Positions 26,341-36,451 of a stretch of DNA of 64,000 nt are shown piece by piece. The stretch spans positions 682,001 through 746,000 of the forward strand of contig NZ_JACHLC010000001.1 in NCBI RefSeq assembly GCF_014207845.1, in the 5' to 3' direction. Both the position numbers and the translations under genes were made by a program. The notes below the pieces were generated by a model. That model worked only from the letters and a program-made list of their open reading frames with translations, did not search any database and had not been told where the DNA came from. The stretch's first letter is position 1. Each line of letters begins with the position of its first letter. The DNA comes from Chryseobacterium shigense (lineage in GTDB: Bacteria; Bacteroidota; Bacteroidia; Flavobacteriales; Weeksellaceae).

Positions 26341-28551
26341 TTATGATTGCAGTCGCCTCACTCTTGAAACTCCGTCAATATCTTTAAGCTTTTTAAATGT
26401 TTCTTCCAGCTGACCTTTATTTTTAACTTCAAGGTTGATGTTACCCATAAAGATACCGTCGTTGGATTCTATAGACATACTTTTCATATCCATTCCCATG
26501 CTTCCGCTGATCACGGTTGTAATATCGTTGATCATTCCCATTCTGTCAAGACCTTCAATTTCGATCTTAACCCTGTTTTTGAAGCTTTCCGCATTTACCC
26601 ATTTGGCAGGGATCACACGGTAATCATACTGTGCTCTCAGGTTAATGGCATTCGGGCAGTTGTCACTGTGTACTTTGATACCATCTGAAATTGTAATGAA
26701 CCCGAAAATTTTATCACCGGGAATTACCGTACAGCATTTTGCATAAGTGTAATTCAGTTTTTCTTCATCTTTCCCGAAAACAATCATATCAAGGTTCTGC
26801 TCTTTCGGTTCCTCAAACTGGACGTTTTTCGACGGGGATTTTCTGAATCTTGAAAGTAAATTATTGAATACGTTTTTACTTTCAATATATTTTCTCAGGC
26901 TGCTGACATCCAGTTCGTTGCTCTGGAATTTAAGATATAATTCCTGGGAAGATTTAAGATTGAAAAATTTCTGCAGCTTATTAACCTCTTCATCATTAAA
27001 ATTGATCTTGGCATGACGAAGCTTTCTTTGAAGAATTTCTTTTCCGTCTTCTACCAGCTGGTTCTTCTGGGAATTCAGGTAACTTTTGATCTTGGACTTG
27101 GCTTTGGAGGTTACTACAAATTCCAGCCAGTCAGATTTAGGCTTCTGATTCTGTGAAGATAAAATATCGATCTGGTCGCCATTCTGAAGTACATAAGAAA
27201 TAGGGACCAGTTTTCCATTAATTTTTGCTCCGAGACATTTCATTCCGAGATCAGAGTGAACGGAAAAAGCGAAATCCAAAGCGGTAGCATTGGTAGGCAG
27301 GATCTTGATTTCACCTTTCGGAGTAAATACAAATACTTCTTTAGAGTATAAATTAAGTTTAATATTATCTAAAAGTTCGGATGTAGAAAGATTCTGCTGC
27401 TGTTCAAGAATATCGCGGATTTCGGTAACCCACCTTTCAAAATTCCGGTCATCGGAGCTTTGTTTATAGCCTTCTTTGTATTTATAGTGTGCAGCAACTC
27501 CTTTTTCTGCAATTTCATTCATTCTTTCTGAACGGATTTGTACTTCAATCCACTTTCTGTCCGGTCCAAGAACGGTCAAATGAAGACTTTCATAACCTGT
27601 TGAGCGCGGCTGTGTGATCCAGTCCCTCATTCTTGAAGGGTTACTGTGATAAACATCTGTTACAATAGAATAGATTTTCCAGGCCAGAAACTTTTCATTT
27701 TTAGCATCCGATTTATAAATGATCCTGATGGCATAATTGTCAAAGACTTCTTCGAAAGAAACGCCCTGTTTAAGCATCTTTCTGTAGATGGAAGAAATTG
27801 CTTTTGCACGGCCTTTGATGTTGAAATTTAAACCTTCGTCTTTTAATCTTTCTGAAACTTCGGTTTTAAACTCTTCAATATATCTTTCTCGGTTTTCTTT
27901 GGCGGATTCAAGTTTTTCCGTGATCTCGGTATAAACTTCCGGATTATTGTATTTTAATGAAAGATCTTCCAGTTCCGATTTGATATTATACAATCCAAGG
28001 CGGTGGGCCATGGGAGCATAAATATAAACGGTTTCCGAAGCAATCTTTTTCTGCTTGTCCGGAGCCATGCTTTCCAGGGTCCTCATATTGTGAAGACGGT
28101 CTGCAATTTTGATCAGAATAACCCTGAAATCTTCAGATAATGTCAGTAACAGTTTCCTGTAGTTTTCAGACTGTACGGAAATATTCTGATGATTCATGAT
28201 GGAGATCTTTGTGAGCCCGTTTACAATATTGGCTATTTTTTCTCCAAAAATCTTTTTGAGATCTTCATAGGTGTAATCTGAGTCTTCTATCACGTCATGC
28301 AGCAGGGCACAGGCAATGGAAGTGGCTCCCAGGCCGATCTCTGTTGCTACAATTTTAGCAACGGCAATGGGATGGTAAATATATGGTTCGCCGGATTTTC
28401 TTCTTTGATCTTTATGGGCATCCAATGCAATATCGAATGCCTTCCGGATGAGCTTGTTATTTTCCTCGTCCAGAGTTCTGTATGTGTTCGAAATCAGATC
28501 CTTATACCGGGCAAGGATCTCTTTATTTTCCTGTTCTAAATCGTAACTCAT
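26341..28551 (-). CDS. Bifunctional (p)ppGpp synthetase/hydrolase
   Basis: A 736-residue RelA/SpoT homologue that makes and degrades the stringent-response alarmone. The hydrolase HD domain is intact (H85-D86 in IACALLHDVIEDSDY, plus VILIKIADRLHNMRTL). The synthetase domain follows with GRAKAISSIYRKML and GYESLHLTVLGP. Then come the TGS domain (FVFTPKGEIKILPTNATALD), a helical/zinc-finger-like section with AKCCTVIPGDKIFGF, and a C-terminal ACT domain. Both catalytic halves look functional, as expected where one long RSH enzyme serves the genome. nhaA follows directly. Confidence 0.96.
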   Translation of the reverse strand: MSYDLEQENKEILARYKDLISNTYRTLDEENNKLIRKAFDIALDAHKDQRRKSGEPYIYHPIAVAKIVATEIGLGATSIACALLHDVIEDSDYTYEDLKKIFGEKIANIVNGLTKISIMNHQNISVQSENYRKLLLTLSEDFRVILIKIADRLHNMRTLESMAPDKQKKIASETVYIYAPMAHRLGLYNIKSELEDLSLKYNNPEVYTEITEKLESAKENRERYIEEFKTEVSERLKDEGLNFNIKGRAKAISSIYRKMLKQGVSFEEVFDNYAIRIIYKSDAKNEKFLAWKIYSIVTDVYHSNPSRMRDWITQPRSTGYESLHLTVLGPDRKWIEVQIRSERMNEIAEKGVAAHYKYKEGYKQSSDDRNFERWVTEIRDILEQQQNLSTSELLDNIKLNLYSKEVFVFTPKGEIKILPTNATALDFAFSVHSDLGMKCLGAKINGKLVPISYVLQNGDQIDILSSQNQKPKSDWLEFVVTSKAKSKIKSYLNSQKNQLVEDGKEILQRKLRHAKINFNDEEVNKLQKFFNLKSSQELYLKFQSNELDVSSLRKYIESKNVFNNLLSRFRKSPSKNVQFEEPKEQNLDMIVFGKDEEKLNYTYAKCCTVIPGDKIFGFITISDGIKVHSDNCPNAINLRAQYDYRVIPAKWVNAESFKNRVKIEIEGLDRMGMINDITTVISGSMGMDMKSMSIESNDGIFMGNINLEVKNKGQLEETFKKLKDIDGVSRVRRLQS

Positions 28552-28608
28552 TTGTGCTAATGCCTATATTTAAACGAAAATACGAAATTTTTTAAACTTT
28601 TCAAACAT

Positions 28609-28636
28609 AAAAATCCGCAGAATGTTCTGCGGATTC
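28609..28636 (-). terminator. Terminator after the small hypothetical gene
   Basis: Stem AATCCGCAGA / TCTGCGGATT with an ATGT loop; on the minus strand it runs into TTTTTATG. The stem is identical to that of the terminator at 7935. Confidence 0.8.
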
Positions 28637-28661
28637 CGGTTATTAGATTTTGTGTTTCTTG

Positions 28662-29027
28662 TCAGAATTTCACTTCTGAATCTATGCCACTGCTTGATGC
28701 TTTTATTTTCACATCGGGGCTGTTATGAATTTCGGCTCTGTTTCGGGCATCAATAAATCGTTTGATATTATCATAATTTGCATCTCCAATACCCATATTC
28801 TCCAATAAATAGGTTTTCAGTACTGAATTTTGGTTGAAAATATTCCGGACGCCATCAGTTTGGTTATTATCTTTTACCACAACACTTGCGAGGTATTGAG
28901 AGGTGTCAGAGCCGTTATTAAGATATACGATGTAATCTGAATTTTCAAATCCTGAATTCTCCAGATCGGCTTCTAGTTTTTTGTAATCGCTGTGATGTGC
29001 AAATAATCCAGCTAATATATTTGACAT
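28662..29027 (-). CDS. Small hypothetical protein
   Basis: A 121-residue soluble protein; I do not recognise a named family. The ATG at 29027 is preferred to an in-frame TTG two codons upstream. The sequence begins MSNILAGLFAHHSDYKKLEADLENSGF, then YIVYLNN and YLASVVVKDNNQTDGVRNIF. This resembles the opening 'x-V-V-G-x-F-x-x-x-x-x-A-x-x-A-x-x-x-L' pattern of small general-stress-type proteins in which a short helix pairs with strands. The C-terminal half is polar (ARNRAEIHNSPDVKIKAS). It stands alone between rel/spoT and acs, with its own terminator. Confidence 0.65.
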   Translation of the reverse strand: MSNILAGLFAHHSDYKKLEADLENSGFENSDYIVYLNNGSDTSQYLASVVVKDNNQTDGVRNIFNQNSVLKTYLLENMGIGDANYDNIKRFIDARNRAEIHNSPDVKIKASSSGIDSEVKF

Positions 29028-29210
29028 AAGCAATAGTTTTAAAATTGTACTTAAAGGTAATAAATATTTTTCAATATTGTTATTGAAAATTTAATAAATT
29101 TTGCATTTTAATCATTTGTCTATAATATAATGTTAAAATGTTTGAAAATATCTATTGAACAGGTGTTTGATTTTATTCATGGTATAATATGTGAAATCTG
29201 CAGGAAATAA

Positions 29211-29235
29211 AAAACGGGCTGTAAAGCCCGTTCTA
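29211..29235 (-). terminator. Terminator after acs
   Basis: Perfect 8-bp stem AACGGGCT / AGCCCGTT, loop GTAA; on the minus strand the stem is followed by a run of T. Confidence 0.85.
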
Positions 29236-29259
29236 TAGTATATATTGAATAAAATATAA

Positions 29260-31167
29260 TTATATTCTTTCATTCTTGATTTCTTCTACAATTTCAGGAT
29301 TCAGCAATGTAGAAATATCTCCGAAATTACTGAAATCTCCTTCTGCAATTTTTCTCAGGATTCTACGCATAATTTTCCCTGAACGTGTTTTCGGAAGCCC
29401 GGAAACAAACTGTATTTTATCCAGCTTGGCAATAGGCCCTATCTGGTCTGAAATAAGCTGATTGATCTCCTTTTTAAGATTGTCTTTGTCGCGGCCTTCT
29501 CCTGTTTCTTTTAAGATCACAAAGCCGTATAAAGCATTTCCTTTGATGTCATGAGGATAGCCAACGATGGCAGATTCTGCAACGGCAGGATGCTCATTGA
29601 TGCTGTCTTCAATAGGGGCGGTTCCCAGGTTATGCCCGGAAACAATAATTACATCATCCACACGGCCTGTAATTCTGTAGTATCCGACTTCGTCTCTCAA
29701 TGCACCGTCACCTGTGAAGTATTTTCCCGGAAAAGCGCTGAAATACGTTTCCTTATATCTCTGATGATCTCCCCAGATGGTTCTTGCAATTCCCGGCCAC
29801 GGAAACCGGATGCAAAGATTTCCGGTTACCTGGTTTCCTGTAATTTCATTCCGTTTATCATCCATTAACACAGGCTGAATTCCCGGAAGCGGAAGGGTAG
29901 CGTATGTCGGTTTGGTTGGGGTAACAAAAGGGAGAGGAGAGATCATGATTCCTCCGGTTTCCGTTTGCCACCAGGTATCAACAACCGGGCATTTTTTCTT
30001 TCCGACATGATCATTGAACCAGTGCCATGCTTCTTCATTGATGGGTTCACCTACAGAACCTATTACTTTCAGCGTGCTCAAATCATGTTTGTCTACCCAT
30101 TCCGTGCTTTCTTTGGCTAATGAGCGGATGGCAGTAGGAGCCGTGTAGAACTGGGTAATTTTATGCTTTTCGATCACTTCCCAGAAACGGTCCGGCTCAG
30201 GGTAAGTAGGTACACCTTCAAAAATAACGGTTGTGGCTCCGTTAAGCAATGGCCCGTATAAAATGTAAGAGTGTCCCGTGATCCAGCCGATATCAGCCGT
30301 ACACCAGTAAATATCATTTTCTTTATAATTAAATACATTTTTAAAGGTATAAGCCGTGTACACCATGTATCCGGCACAGGTATGGAGCATTCCTTTCGGT
30401 TTTCCGGTAGAACCTGAAGTGTACAGGATGAAAAGAGGGTCTTCGGCATCCATAATCACGGTGACGAAATCTGCGGAAGCTTTTTCATACAGATCAGCCA
30501 TCCAATGGTCTCTGCCTTCTTTCATTTTGATCTCATTGTGTGTCCTTTTTACGACAAGGACAGATTCCACACTTGGTGTTTTTTCCAGGGCTTCGTCTAC
30601 AATACTTTTCAGGTCCAGAACTTTATTTCCCCTGTAGCTTCCGTCTGAGGTAATGATCATTTTGGCACTGCAGTCGTTAACTCTTGAAGCAACGGCAGAA
30701 GCTGAAAACCCTGCAAATATTACGGAATGTACAGCTCCCAATTTTGCACAGGCCAGCATGGTAACTGCCAATTCAGGGATCATAGGGAGGTAGATGCAGA
30801 CTCTGTCACCTTTTCCAATACCCATTTCACGTAAAACATTGGCTGTTTTATTGACGCGGCTGTACAATTCATTGTAGGAAATATGCTGTGCTTCTTCTTT
30901 TGGATCGTTCGGTTCCCAGATGATGGCGGTTTTTTCACCTCTTACGGAAAGATGCCTGTCGATACAGTTTTTGGTGATATTTAATTTGGCATTTTTAAAC
31001 CATGCAATTTTGGCTTCATTCATATCATACTTAACCACTTTGCTCCATCTTTGGTACCACACAAAGTTTTGGTCGGCTATCTTATCCCAGAATTTTTTTG
31101 GGTTTTTAATAGAATTTTTATACTCTTCAAAATAATGTGGAAGATCTTCAATTAAGTAATTTCTCAT
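29260..31167 (-). CDS. acs: Acetyl-CoA synthetase
   Basis: A 635-residue AMP-forming ligase that activates acetate via acetyl-AMP. The adenylation P-loop LFILYTSGSTGKPKGMLHT, the WWQTETGGIMISPLP motif that forms the acyl pocket, and YFTGDGALRDEVGYYRITGR are all intact. The C-terminal KTRSGKIMRRILRKIAEGD contains the lysine that is regulated by acetylation in homologues. It lies 60 bp downstream of a second, prpE-like synthetase in the same orientation. Location beside a symporter-kinase suggests control by carboxylate availability. Confidence 0.96.
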   Translation of the reverse strand: MRNYLIEDLPHYFEEYKNSIKNPKKFWDKIADQNFVWYQRWSKVVKYDMNEAKIAWFKNAKLNITKNCIDRHLSVRGEKTAIIWEPNDPKEEAQHISYNELYSRVNKTANVLREMGIGKGDRVCIYLPMIPELAVTMLACAKLGAVHSVIFAGFSASAVASRVNDCSAKMIITSDGSYRGNKVLDLKSIVDEALEKTPSVESVLVVKRTHNEIKMKEGRDHWMADLYEKASADFVTVIMDAEDPLFILYTSGSTGKPKGMLHTCAGYMVYTAYTFKNVFNYKENDIYWCTADIGWITGHSYILYGPLLNGATTVIFEGVPTYPEPDRFWEVIEKHKITQFYTAPTAIRSLAKESTEWVDKHDLSTLKVIGSVGEPINEEAWHWFNDHVGKKKCPVVDTWWQTETGGIMISPLPFVTPTKPTYATLPLPGIQPVLMDDKRNEITGNQVTGNLCIRFPWPGIARTIWGDHQRYKETYFSAFPGKYFTGDGALRDEVGYYRITGRVDDVIIVSGHNLGTAPIEDSINEHPAVAESAIVGYPHDIKGNALYGFVILKETGEGRDKDNLKKEINQLISDQIGPIAKLDKIQFVSGLPKTRSGKIMRRILRKIAEGDFSNFGDISTLLNPEIVEEIKNERI

Positions 31168-31227
31168 ATCCCTTCGTTTTTTGAAATTTGAATTTTATTA
31201 ATATTAAATATATGTTTAATTTATAGC

Positions 31228-33114
31228 TTAAGCCCTATAGTTACTGATTTTTTCCTGGATTTCTTCAATGATTTTTTCATCGTCTATAGTGGATGGAACC
31301 TGGAAATCTTTTCCGTCCAGTAATGTTCTGATCAGTTTTCTTAAAATCTTTCCGGAACGGGTTTTAGGTAATCGTTTGACAACCATGACGTTTTTTAAAA
31401 AAGCTACAGCGCCAATCTTTTCGCGGACCATCCTGATGATGTCTTTTTCAATGTCATCTTCACTGATTGCTGAACCGTTTTTTAATACAACTGTGGCAAA
31501 AGGAACCTGTCCTTTAAGTTCATCATCAATACCTACAACAGCACATTCCGCAACATCCGGATGAGAAGACACAATTTCCTCCATTTCCGAGGTGGAAAGC
31601 CTGTGTCCCGCAACATTGATGACATCATCAACTCTTCCTGTAATGAAAATGTAACCGTCTTCATCCTGAATGGCCCCATCTCCTGAAAAATAATATCCAT
31701 TATACTGTGAAAGATAGCTGTTCTGGAAACGCTCATGATCATTCCAGATTCCCAGAAGGGCTCCGGGAGGAAGCGGAAGCTTGATCACCAGATAACCTTC
31801 ATGGTGTGGATCTAATTCAAATCCGTTTTCATCAAAGATTTTAATATCATATCCCGGAATTGGTTTTCCGGCGGAAGCTCTTTTAATTTGATAATTATTA
31901 TCAAAAGTCATTAATCCCAGCATAGGCCATCCGGATTCTGTCTGCCACCAATGGTCGATAGCAGGAATTCCGATATGTTCCGCAAACCAGTCTAAGGTAG
32001 CTACATCACATCTTTCGCCGGCCAGAAACTGCTTTTTGAAATGGCTCAGATCATATTTTTTAACCAGCTCTCCGTTTGGATCTTCTTTTTTGATGGCTCT
32101 GATGGCTGTAGGAGCGGTGAACATTACGGAAACTTTATATTCAGAGATAATTCTCCAGAATGTTCCGGCGTCAGGTGTCATAATGGGTTTTCCTTCAAAA
32201 ATGATGGTTGTATTCCTGTTGATAAGCGGCCCGTAAACACTGAAACTGTGGCCTACTGCCCAGCCGAAATCAGATGCAGCCCAGTAAGTTTCTCCAGGAT
32301 CAACACCATAAATGCATTTCATGGAAAATTTAAGGGCTGTTGCGTAACCTCCGGTATCCCGGGTGATTCCTTTTGGTTTTCCCGTTGTTCCTGATGTGTA
32401 AAGTAAATACAGGGGATGAATAGATTCTACCGAAACGCAATCCACAGGTTCTGATTTTTGAACTAATTCTTCATAATCAATAAGTCCTTCAAACATTTCA
32501 TGCTGATTGTCTACCAGTTTTCGGTTGTAAACAATAATGTGATCCACTTTATCCTGTGCCAGCTCAATGGCTTTTTCAACAAGGGGTAAATAAGGAATTC
32601 TTCTTGCTATTTCTACACCAGCTGTAGCAGTAATCAGGGCTTTTGGCTTACAGTCATCTATTCTTACAACGAGTTCATGGGGTGCAAAACCTCCGAAAAC
32701 CACATTGTGGATCACTCCGATTCTGGCGCAGGCCAGCATTGCAAAGAGGGTTTGCGGAATCATTGGCATGTAAATAATGGCAGTATCACCTTTTTTTAAG
32801 CCCAATGAAGAAAGTCCTCCTGCAAATTTCGAGATTTCTTCTTTAGCCTGATTAAACGTGTAGGTTTTCTTCTGACTGGTAACGGGAGAGTCATAAATGA
32901 TAGCGGTTTGATCACCGAAACCGTCTTCAATATGCTTGTCAATGCACAGGTAGCACATATTGAGCTGTCCGTCTGAATACCACTGTGAATAATCATTTCT
33001 ATCTTTAGAAAGTATCTGCTGTGGAAATTCAAACCATTGAATTTCTTTGGCCTGTTCTTTCCAGAAATTTTCTCTGTCGTCTATGCTTTGTTTAAAAAGA
33101 ATATCTGTGTTCAT
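31228..33114 (-). CDS. Propionyl-CoA synthetase-like acyl-CoA ligase
   Basis: A 628-residue member of the same AMP-forming family as acs but distinct in its pocket text. The P-loop reads LYTSGTTGKPKGITRDTGGY, where the T-R-D-T-G-G-Y end is characteristic of the PrpE branch (V-R-D-N-G-G-H-like). WWQTESGWPMLGL replaces the Acs WWQTETGGIM. The conserved YFSGDGAIQDEDGYIFITGR and C-terminal PKTRSGKILRKLIRTL are present. It probably activates propionate, possibly acetate or other short acids. It would be cotranscribed with acs. Confidence 0.88.
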   Translation of the reverse strand: MNTDILFKQSIDDRENFWKEQAKEIQWFEFPQQILSKDRNDYSQWYSDGQLNMCYLCIDKHIEDGFGDQTAIIYDSPVTSQKKTYTFNQAKEEISKFAGGLSSLGLKKGDTAIIYMPMIPQTLFAMLACARIGVIHNVVFGGFAPHELVVRIDDCKPKALITATAGVEIARRIPYLPLVEKAIELAQDKVDHIIVYNRKLVDNQHEMFEGLIDYEELVQKSEPVDCVSVESIHPLYLLYTSGTTGKPKGITRDTGGYATALKFSMKCIYGVDPGETYWAASDFGWAVGHSFSVYGPLINRNTTIIFEGKPIMTPDAGTFWRIISEYKVSVMFTAPTAIRAIKKEDPNGELVKKYDLSHFKKQFLAGERCDVATLDWFAEHIGIPAIDHWWQTESGWPMLGLMTFDNNYQIKRASAGKPIPGYDIKIFDENGFELDPHHEGYLVIKLPLPPGALLGIWNDHERFQNSYLSQYNGYYFSGDGAIQDEDGYIFITGRVDDVINVAGHRLSTSEMEEIVSSHPDVAECAVVGIDDELKGQVPFATVVLKNGSAISEDDIEKDIIRMVREKIGAVAFLKNVMVVKRLPKTRSGKILRKLIRTLLDGKDFQVPSTIDDEKIIEEIQEKISNYRA

Positions 33115-33301
33115 ATCAATTTTTGTGTTTCATGTTTTTTAGTGCAGGTGAAGGATTCTGAATGTAAGGCTAAACTTAATTTTCTTAACAGCTTAACAAA
33201 ATCTTAATAGCTCAGTATTTTTAACCATTACGATTCATTTAAGAATTAAGATTATTAAGAAATTGCTTCACTTCACCCGAAATGACGGATGCATATTTAT
33301 A

Positions 33302-33372
33302 TCTAATGTCCAATATCTACACTTCTGATGTCTGTTATCTGATATCTGATGTCTGAAATCTTGAATCTCTCA
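33302..33372. repeat. Tandem 7-bp unit array
   Basis: Successive heptamers beginning TCT: TCTAATG, TCCAATA, TCTACAC, one spacer base, then TCTGATG, TCTGTTA, TCTGATA, TCTGATG, TCTGAAA, TCTTGAA, TCTCTCA. All are in one orientation. It lies between the response regulator and the prpE-like gene. Just left of it (33265-33292) is a TTCACTTCACCCGAAATGAC stretch reminiscent of REP elements. Confidence 0.75.
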
Positions 33373-33373
33373 T

Positions 33374-33736
33374 CTACCCAAACATCTCCTCAATCTGCTG
33401 TATCAGTTTTTTAATGGAATAGGGTTTTGTTACATAGGCATCAGCGCCCATTTCCAGACCTTTTTCAATATCTCTTGGGTTGTTTTTGGCACTCAGGAAA
33501 ATGACTTTTGTCTCTTTCAGTTTGTCCTCTTTTTTGATGGCTTCCAGGGTACTGTATCCGTCCAGATTGGGCATCATGATATCCAGAAGGATTACATCAG
33601 GAGTCATGGTTTTCAGGAAATCCAGGACTTCCGTTCCGTCTCTTGCGATGTAAACGTCATAACCGTTTTTTTTGAAGCTGTATTCCAGCGACATTAATAT
33701 TTTGTGTTCGTCATCGGCAATAATGATCTTTCTCAT
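33374..33736 (-). CDS. Stand-alone receiver-domain response regulator
   Basis: 120 residues: a CheY-type receiver and nothing else. The acidic pocket D8-D9-E10, phosphoacceptor D52 (VILLDIMMPNLDG), the switch Ser at 82 (FLSAKNN) and K104 (VTKPYS) are all in place. No DNA-binding or output domain follows, so it must act by protein-protein contact or pass phosphate onward. It sits 6 bp after the symporter-histidine-kinase gene on the same strand and is its obvious partner. Confidence 0.93.
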   Translation of the reverse strand: MRKIIIADDEHKILMSLEYSFKKNGYDVYIARDGTEVLDFLKTMTPDVILLDIMMPNLDGYSTLEAIKKEDKLKETKVIFLSAKNNPRDIEKGLEMGADAYVTKPYSIKKLIQQIEEMFG

Positions 33737-33742
33737 AGATGG

Positions 33743-36451
33743 TTATTGGTTTTGTTCAACTTCATTTCTTATCTCTTTTGTAATGTTATAAGGAATACTT
33801 ATTGTGAAAGTTACGCCCAGGCCGCTGTTTTCTGCTTTTATTCTTCCGTTGTGAGCCTGTACAATTTTCCTGGAAATAGCCAGTCCGAGTCCGCTTCCTG
33901 TAGGTTTCAGAATATTCTGGTTTTTTGACTGGTAAAATTTATCAAAAATCATATCAAGGTCTTCCTCAGGAATGTGTCTTCCCGTATTAAAAACCGTGAT
34001 GATCAGGTTTTCTTGTTTTTCAGACAGCTTGATTTGTATGGTTCCCTGGTCATCGGTAAATTTTAAAGCATTTCCGAGGATATTGTGGAAGAGCTGTATC
34101 ATTCTTGCTTCATCATATTGCAATGTGGTTTGATTCAGAAGGTTAACTTCACTTAAATGGATGTTTTTCTGCTGTATCAGGTGGAGTAGCGGATTTAAAG
34201 CTTTTTTGTAGGTTTCAAGGATGTTGTTTTCTCTGATGTGTAAAACAATTTCGCCGTGTTCCAGTTTGTCAAGGTAAAGAATATCGTTGATGATTTCGCT
34301 CAGCCTGTCGGATTCCGTAATGATATTGTTTAAAAATTCCTGTTTGATATCTGAAGGAATATCATCATCATCCGCTAAAATTTCTCCTGCCGAACGTATG
34401 GCGGTGATCGGGGTTCTCAGTTCATGGGCAACGGAATCCAGGAAATCATCTTTCTGGCGGTCTTTAACGATCAGGTTTTCATTGGCTGTTCTGAGATCAT
34501 CGGAAAGTTTCTGTAATTCTTCAGACTGTTCTGTCAGCTTTTTATTGAGGGTGATATTTTCTTTGGATTCCTCTAAAATATTTAAAACTTCTTTCAAAGA
34601 TATTTTATCTTCTTTCGTCACTCCTTCGATGAGGATTTTAGCTGATGCAGTTCCTATTCTTCCTGCCAGAAGGTTTTCTGAGAATTTGATGAACCTTGAA
34701 TCTGCTGTTTCGGTTTTGGAATCGATGTTATATTTTAAATTGAAAATTCTTAAAGCCTGTTCCGTTTTATTCTTGCCTAAGAATCTTTCCAGGATGTTCT
34801 TAATATCTGAAACATAAGCTGTTCCACGCCAGATGAATGCATTTTCATGATTTTGTATGTATTTGTCAATGTCTACATATAATTCCGCAAAGTTTCTTTC
34901 ACGATAGTTTCCTTTAACGCTCACGGAAATAATGGTAAAAACTGCGGTGTTAACTAAGATAGACCAGAAGAATATCTGCGAAATCCTGCTTAAAAAAGGA
35001 ATATTGAAAAATGCAAAAGCATCGTACATCTCACGAAGAACTCCTTTAAATTCCTGATTGTATGAGAAATAATACTGTGGAATAATAAGGCCGAAGTAAC
35101 AGATTGCTAGTCCCACAAGAAGTCCTGCTACAGCGCCTTTGTAACTTCCTCTTCGCCAGAAAATAGCCCCGAAAAAAGAAGGAGCCAGTTGTGCAATGAC
35201 AACAAATGAGATAAGACCAACGGAATCCAGGGATGTCTTCAGAATAAAATATTTATAGAAAACAAAAGCCATGATGATCAGGGCAAAGATGCTGAACTTC
35301 CTGATATTGGTAATGTTTCTGGTGTTCTGTACCTCATTATCAGACTTGAATTTTCCCAATAAGCCGTAAGGAATGATAAGGTTATTGGAAAGCATTATGG
35401 ATAAGGTGATGGCGGAAATAATAATCATGGAAATGCAGGAACTTAATCCACCCAGAAATACGAAAACCGTGATTAAAGTATTGTCAAAATGCTGCGGAAT
35501 CAGAATAGAATAGAATTCCGGATTTACCTTATCTCCATCAAAAATGAGTCTTCCTCCCCAGGCAATAGGAAAAATGAATATGGTAAAAATAAGTAAGTAG
35601 AGCGGAAAAAACCAGATAGCAGTTCTGATGTGTTTTTCCTGCCTGTTTTCTATAATTGCTGTGTGAAACTGCCTTGGAAGAATACAGATTGCTGTGGCGG
35701 AGATCATGCATAAAATCATCCAGTTCATAGCATCCTCAATACCGTTGAAAGTATTTTTCTGCTTAAAATCTTCAAATTTACTTGCCTTTTCATAAATATC
35801 TGAAAAACCGTCAAATACAAAATAGATGACGAATATTCCTAAAATAATGATAAAGAAAAGCTTTAAAAAGCTTTCCAGGGCAATGGCGGAAATAATTCCC
35901 AGGCGTTTTTCCGAGGCATCTACATATCTTGTTCCGTAATAGGAAGAGAATAAGGCTATTAAAATGACTACAAACGTAGCATTGTCCGTCAGTATATTCT
36001 TGGACATTGAAGTTTCTGTGACCAAATGGAAGGTTTCGGAGATTGCCTTGATCTGAAGTCCGATATAAGGAACGATGGCCAGCAGGCATACAATGGTGAT
36101 TATTGCACTGAAGCTTCTGCTGTTCCCGTATCGTAAGGAAATAAAGTCTGCGAGACTGCTGATCTTATTGATTCTTGAAATCCTTACAATCCGTGTATTG
36201 ATATAGATCCATGCCGGAATAATCATGATGGGGCCAATGTAAATAGGCAGATAATTCAGTCCGCTTGTAGCTGCAACGCCTATGCTTCCGTAATACGTCC
36301 AGGCTGTACAGTATACTGCCAGAGATAATGCGTAAATGTAGGGATTGTTGATCCAGCGCTTGCTTCTCTTCTTCTCTGCTAAATGGGCCACTAAGAATAA
36401 AAGAGCGAGATAGATTAAAACAACAACAAATAATGCCAGGCTACTCATCAT
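33743..36451 (-). CDS. SLC5-type symporter / histidine kinase fusion
   Basis: A 902-residue sensor. Residues about 1-510 form a sodium:solute-symporter-like bundle of about 13 helices (for example YCTAWTYYGSIGVAATSGL and ADFISLRYGNSRSFSAI). Residues about 515-620 look like the STAC linker domain. A coiled coil then leads to the kinase: H-box DSVAHELRTPITAIRSAGE with H676, N-box LFHNILGNALKFTD near 794, D-F box DLDMIFDKFYQ, and G-box GSGLGLAISRKIV near 852. The layout matches the CbrA/CrbS class; CrbS in proteobacteria controls acs and acetate use. Here acs and prpE-like genes lie downstream. The 5' end overlaps a tiny membrane-protein gene by 11 bp. Confidence 0.93.
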   Translation of the reverse strand: MMSSLALFVVVLIYLALLFLVAHLAEKKRSKRWINNPYIYALSLAVYCTAWTYYGSIGVAATSGLNYLPIYIGPIMIIPAWIYINTRIVRISRINKISSLADFISLRYGNSRSFSAIITIVCLLAIVPYIGLQIKAISETFHLVTETSMSKNILTDNATFVVILIALFSSYYGTRYVDASEKRLGIISAIALESFLKLFFIIILGIFVIYFVFDGFSDIYEKASKFEDFKQKNTFNGIEDAMNWMILCMISATAICILPRQFHTAIIENRQEKHIRTAIWFFPLYLLIFTIFIFPIAWGGRLIFDGDKVNPEFYSILIPQHFDNTLITVFVFLGGLSSCISMIIISAITLSIMLSNNLIIPYGLLGKFKSDNEVQNTRNITNIRKFSIFALIIMAFVFYKYFILKTSLDSVGLISFVVIAQLAPSFFGAIFWRRGSYKGAVAGLLVGLAICYFGLIIPQYYFSYNQEFKGVLREMYDAFAFFNIPFLSRISQIFFWSILVNTAVFTIISVSVKGNYRERNFAELYVDIDKYIQNHENAFIWRGTAYVSDIKNILERFLGKNKTEQALRIFNLKYNIDSKTETADSRFIKFSENLLAGRIGTASAKILIEGVTKEDKISLKEVLNILEESKENITLNKKLTEQSEELQKLSDDLRTANENLIVKDRQKDDFLDSVAHELRTPITAIRSAGEILADDDDIPSDIKQEFLNNIITESDRLSEIINDILYLDKLEHGEIVLHIRENNILETYKKALNPLLHLIQQKNIHLSEVNLLNQTTLQYDEARMIQLFHNILGNALKFTDDQGTIQIKLSEKQENLIITVFNTGRHIPEEDLDMIFDKFYQSKNQNILKPTGSGLGLAISRKIVQAHNGRIKAENSGLGVTFTISIPYNITKEIRNEVEQNQ

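Noticed and set aside
34287..34817. 176-residue plus-strand frame opposite the kinase domain
   Set aside because: Ser/Leu-rich antisense shadow of the histidine kinase; no recognisable domain.
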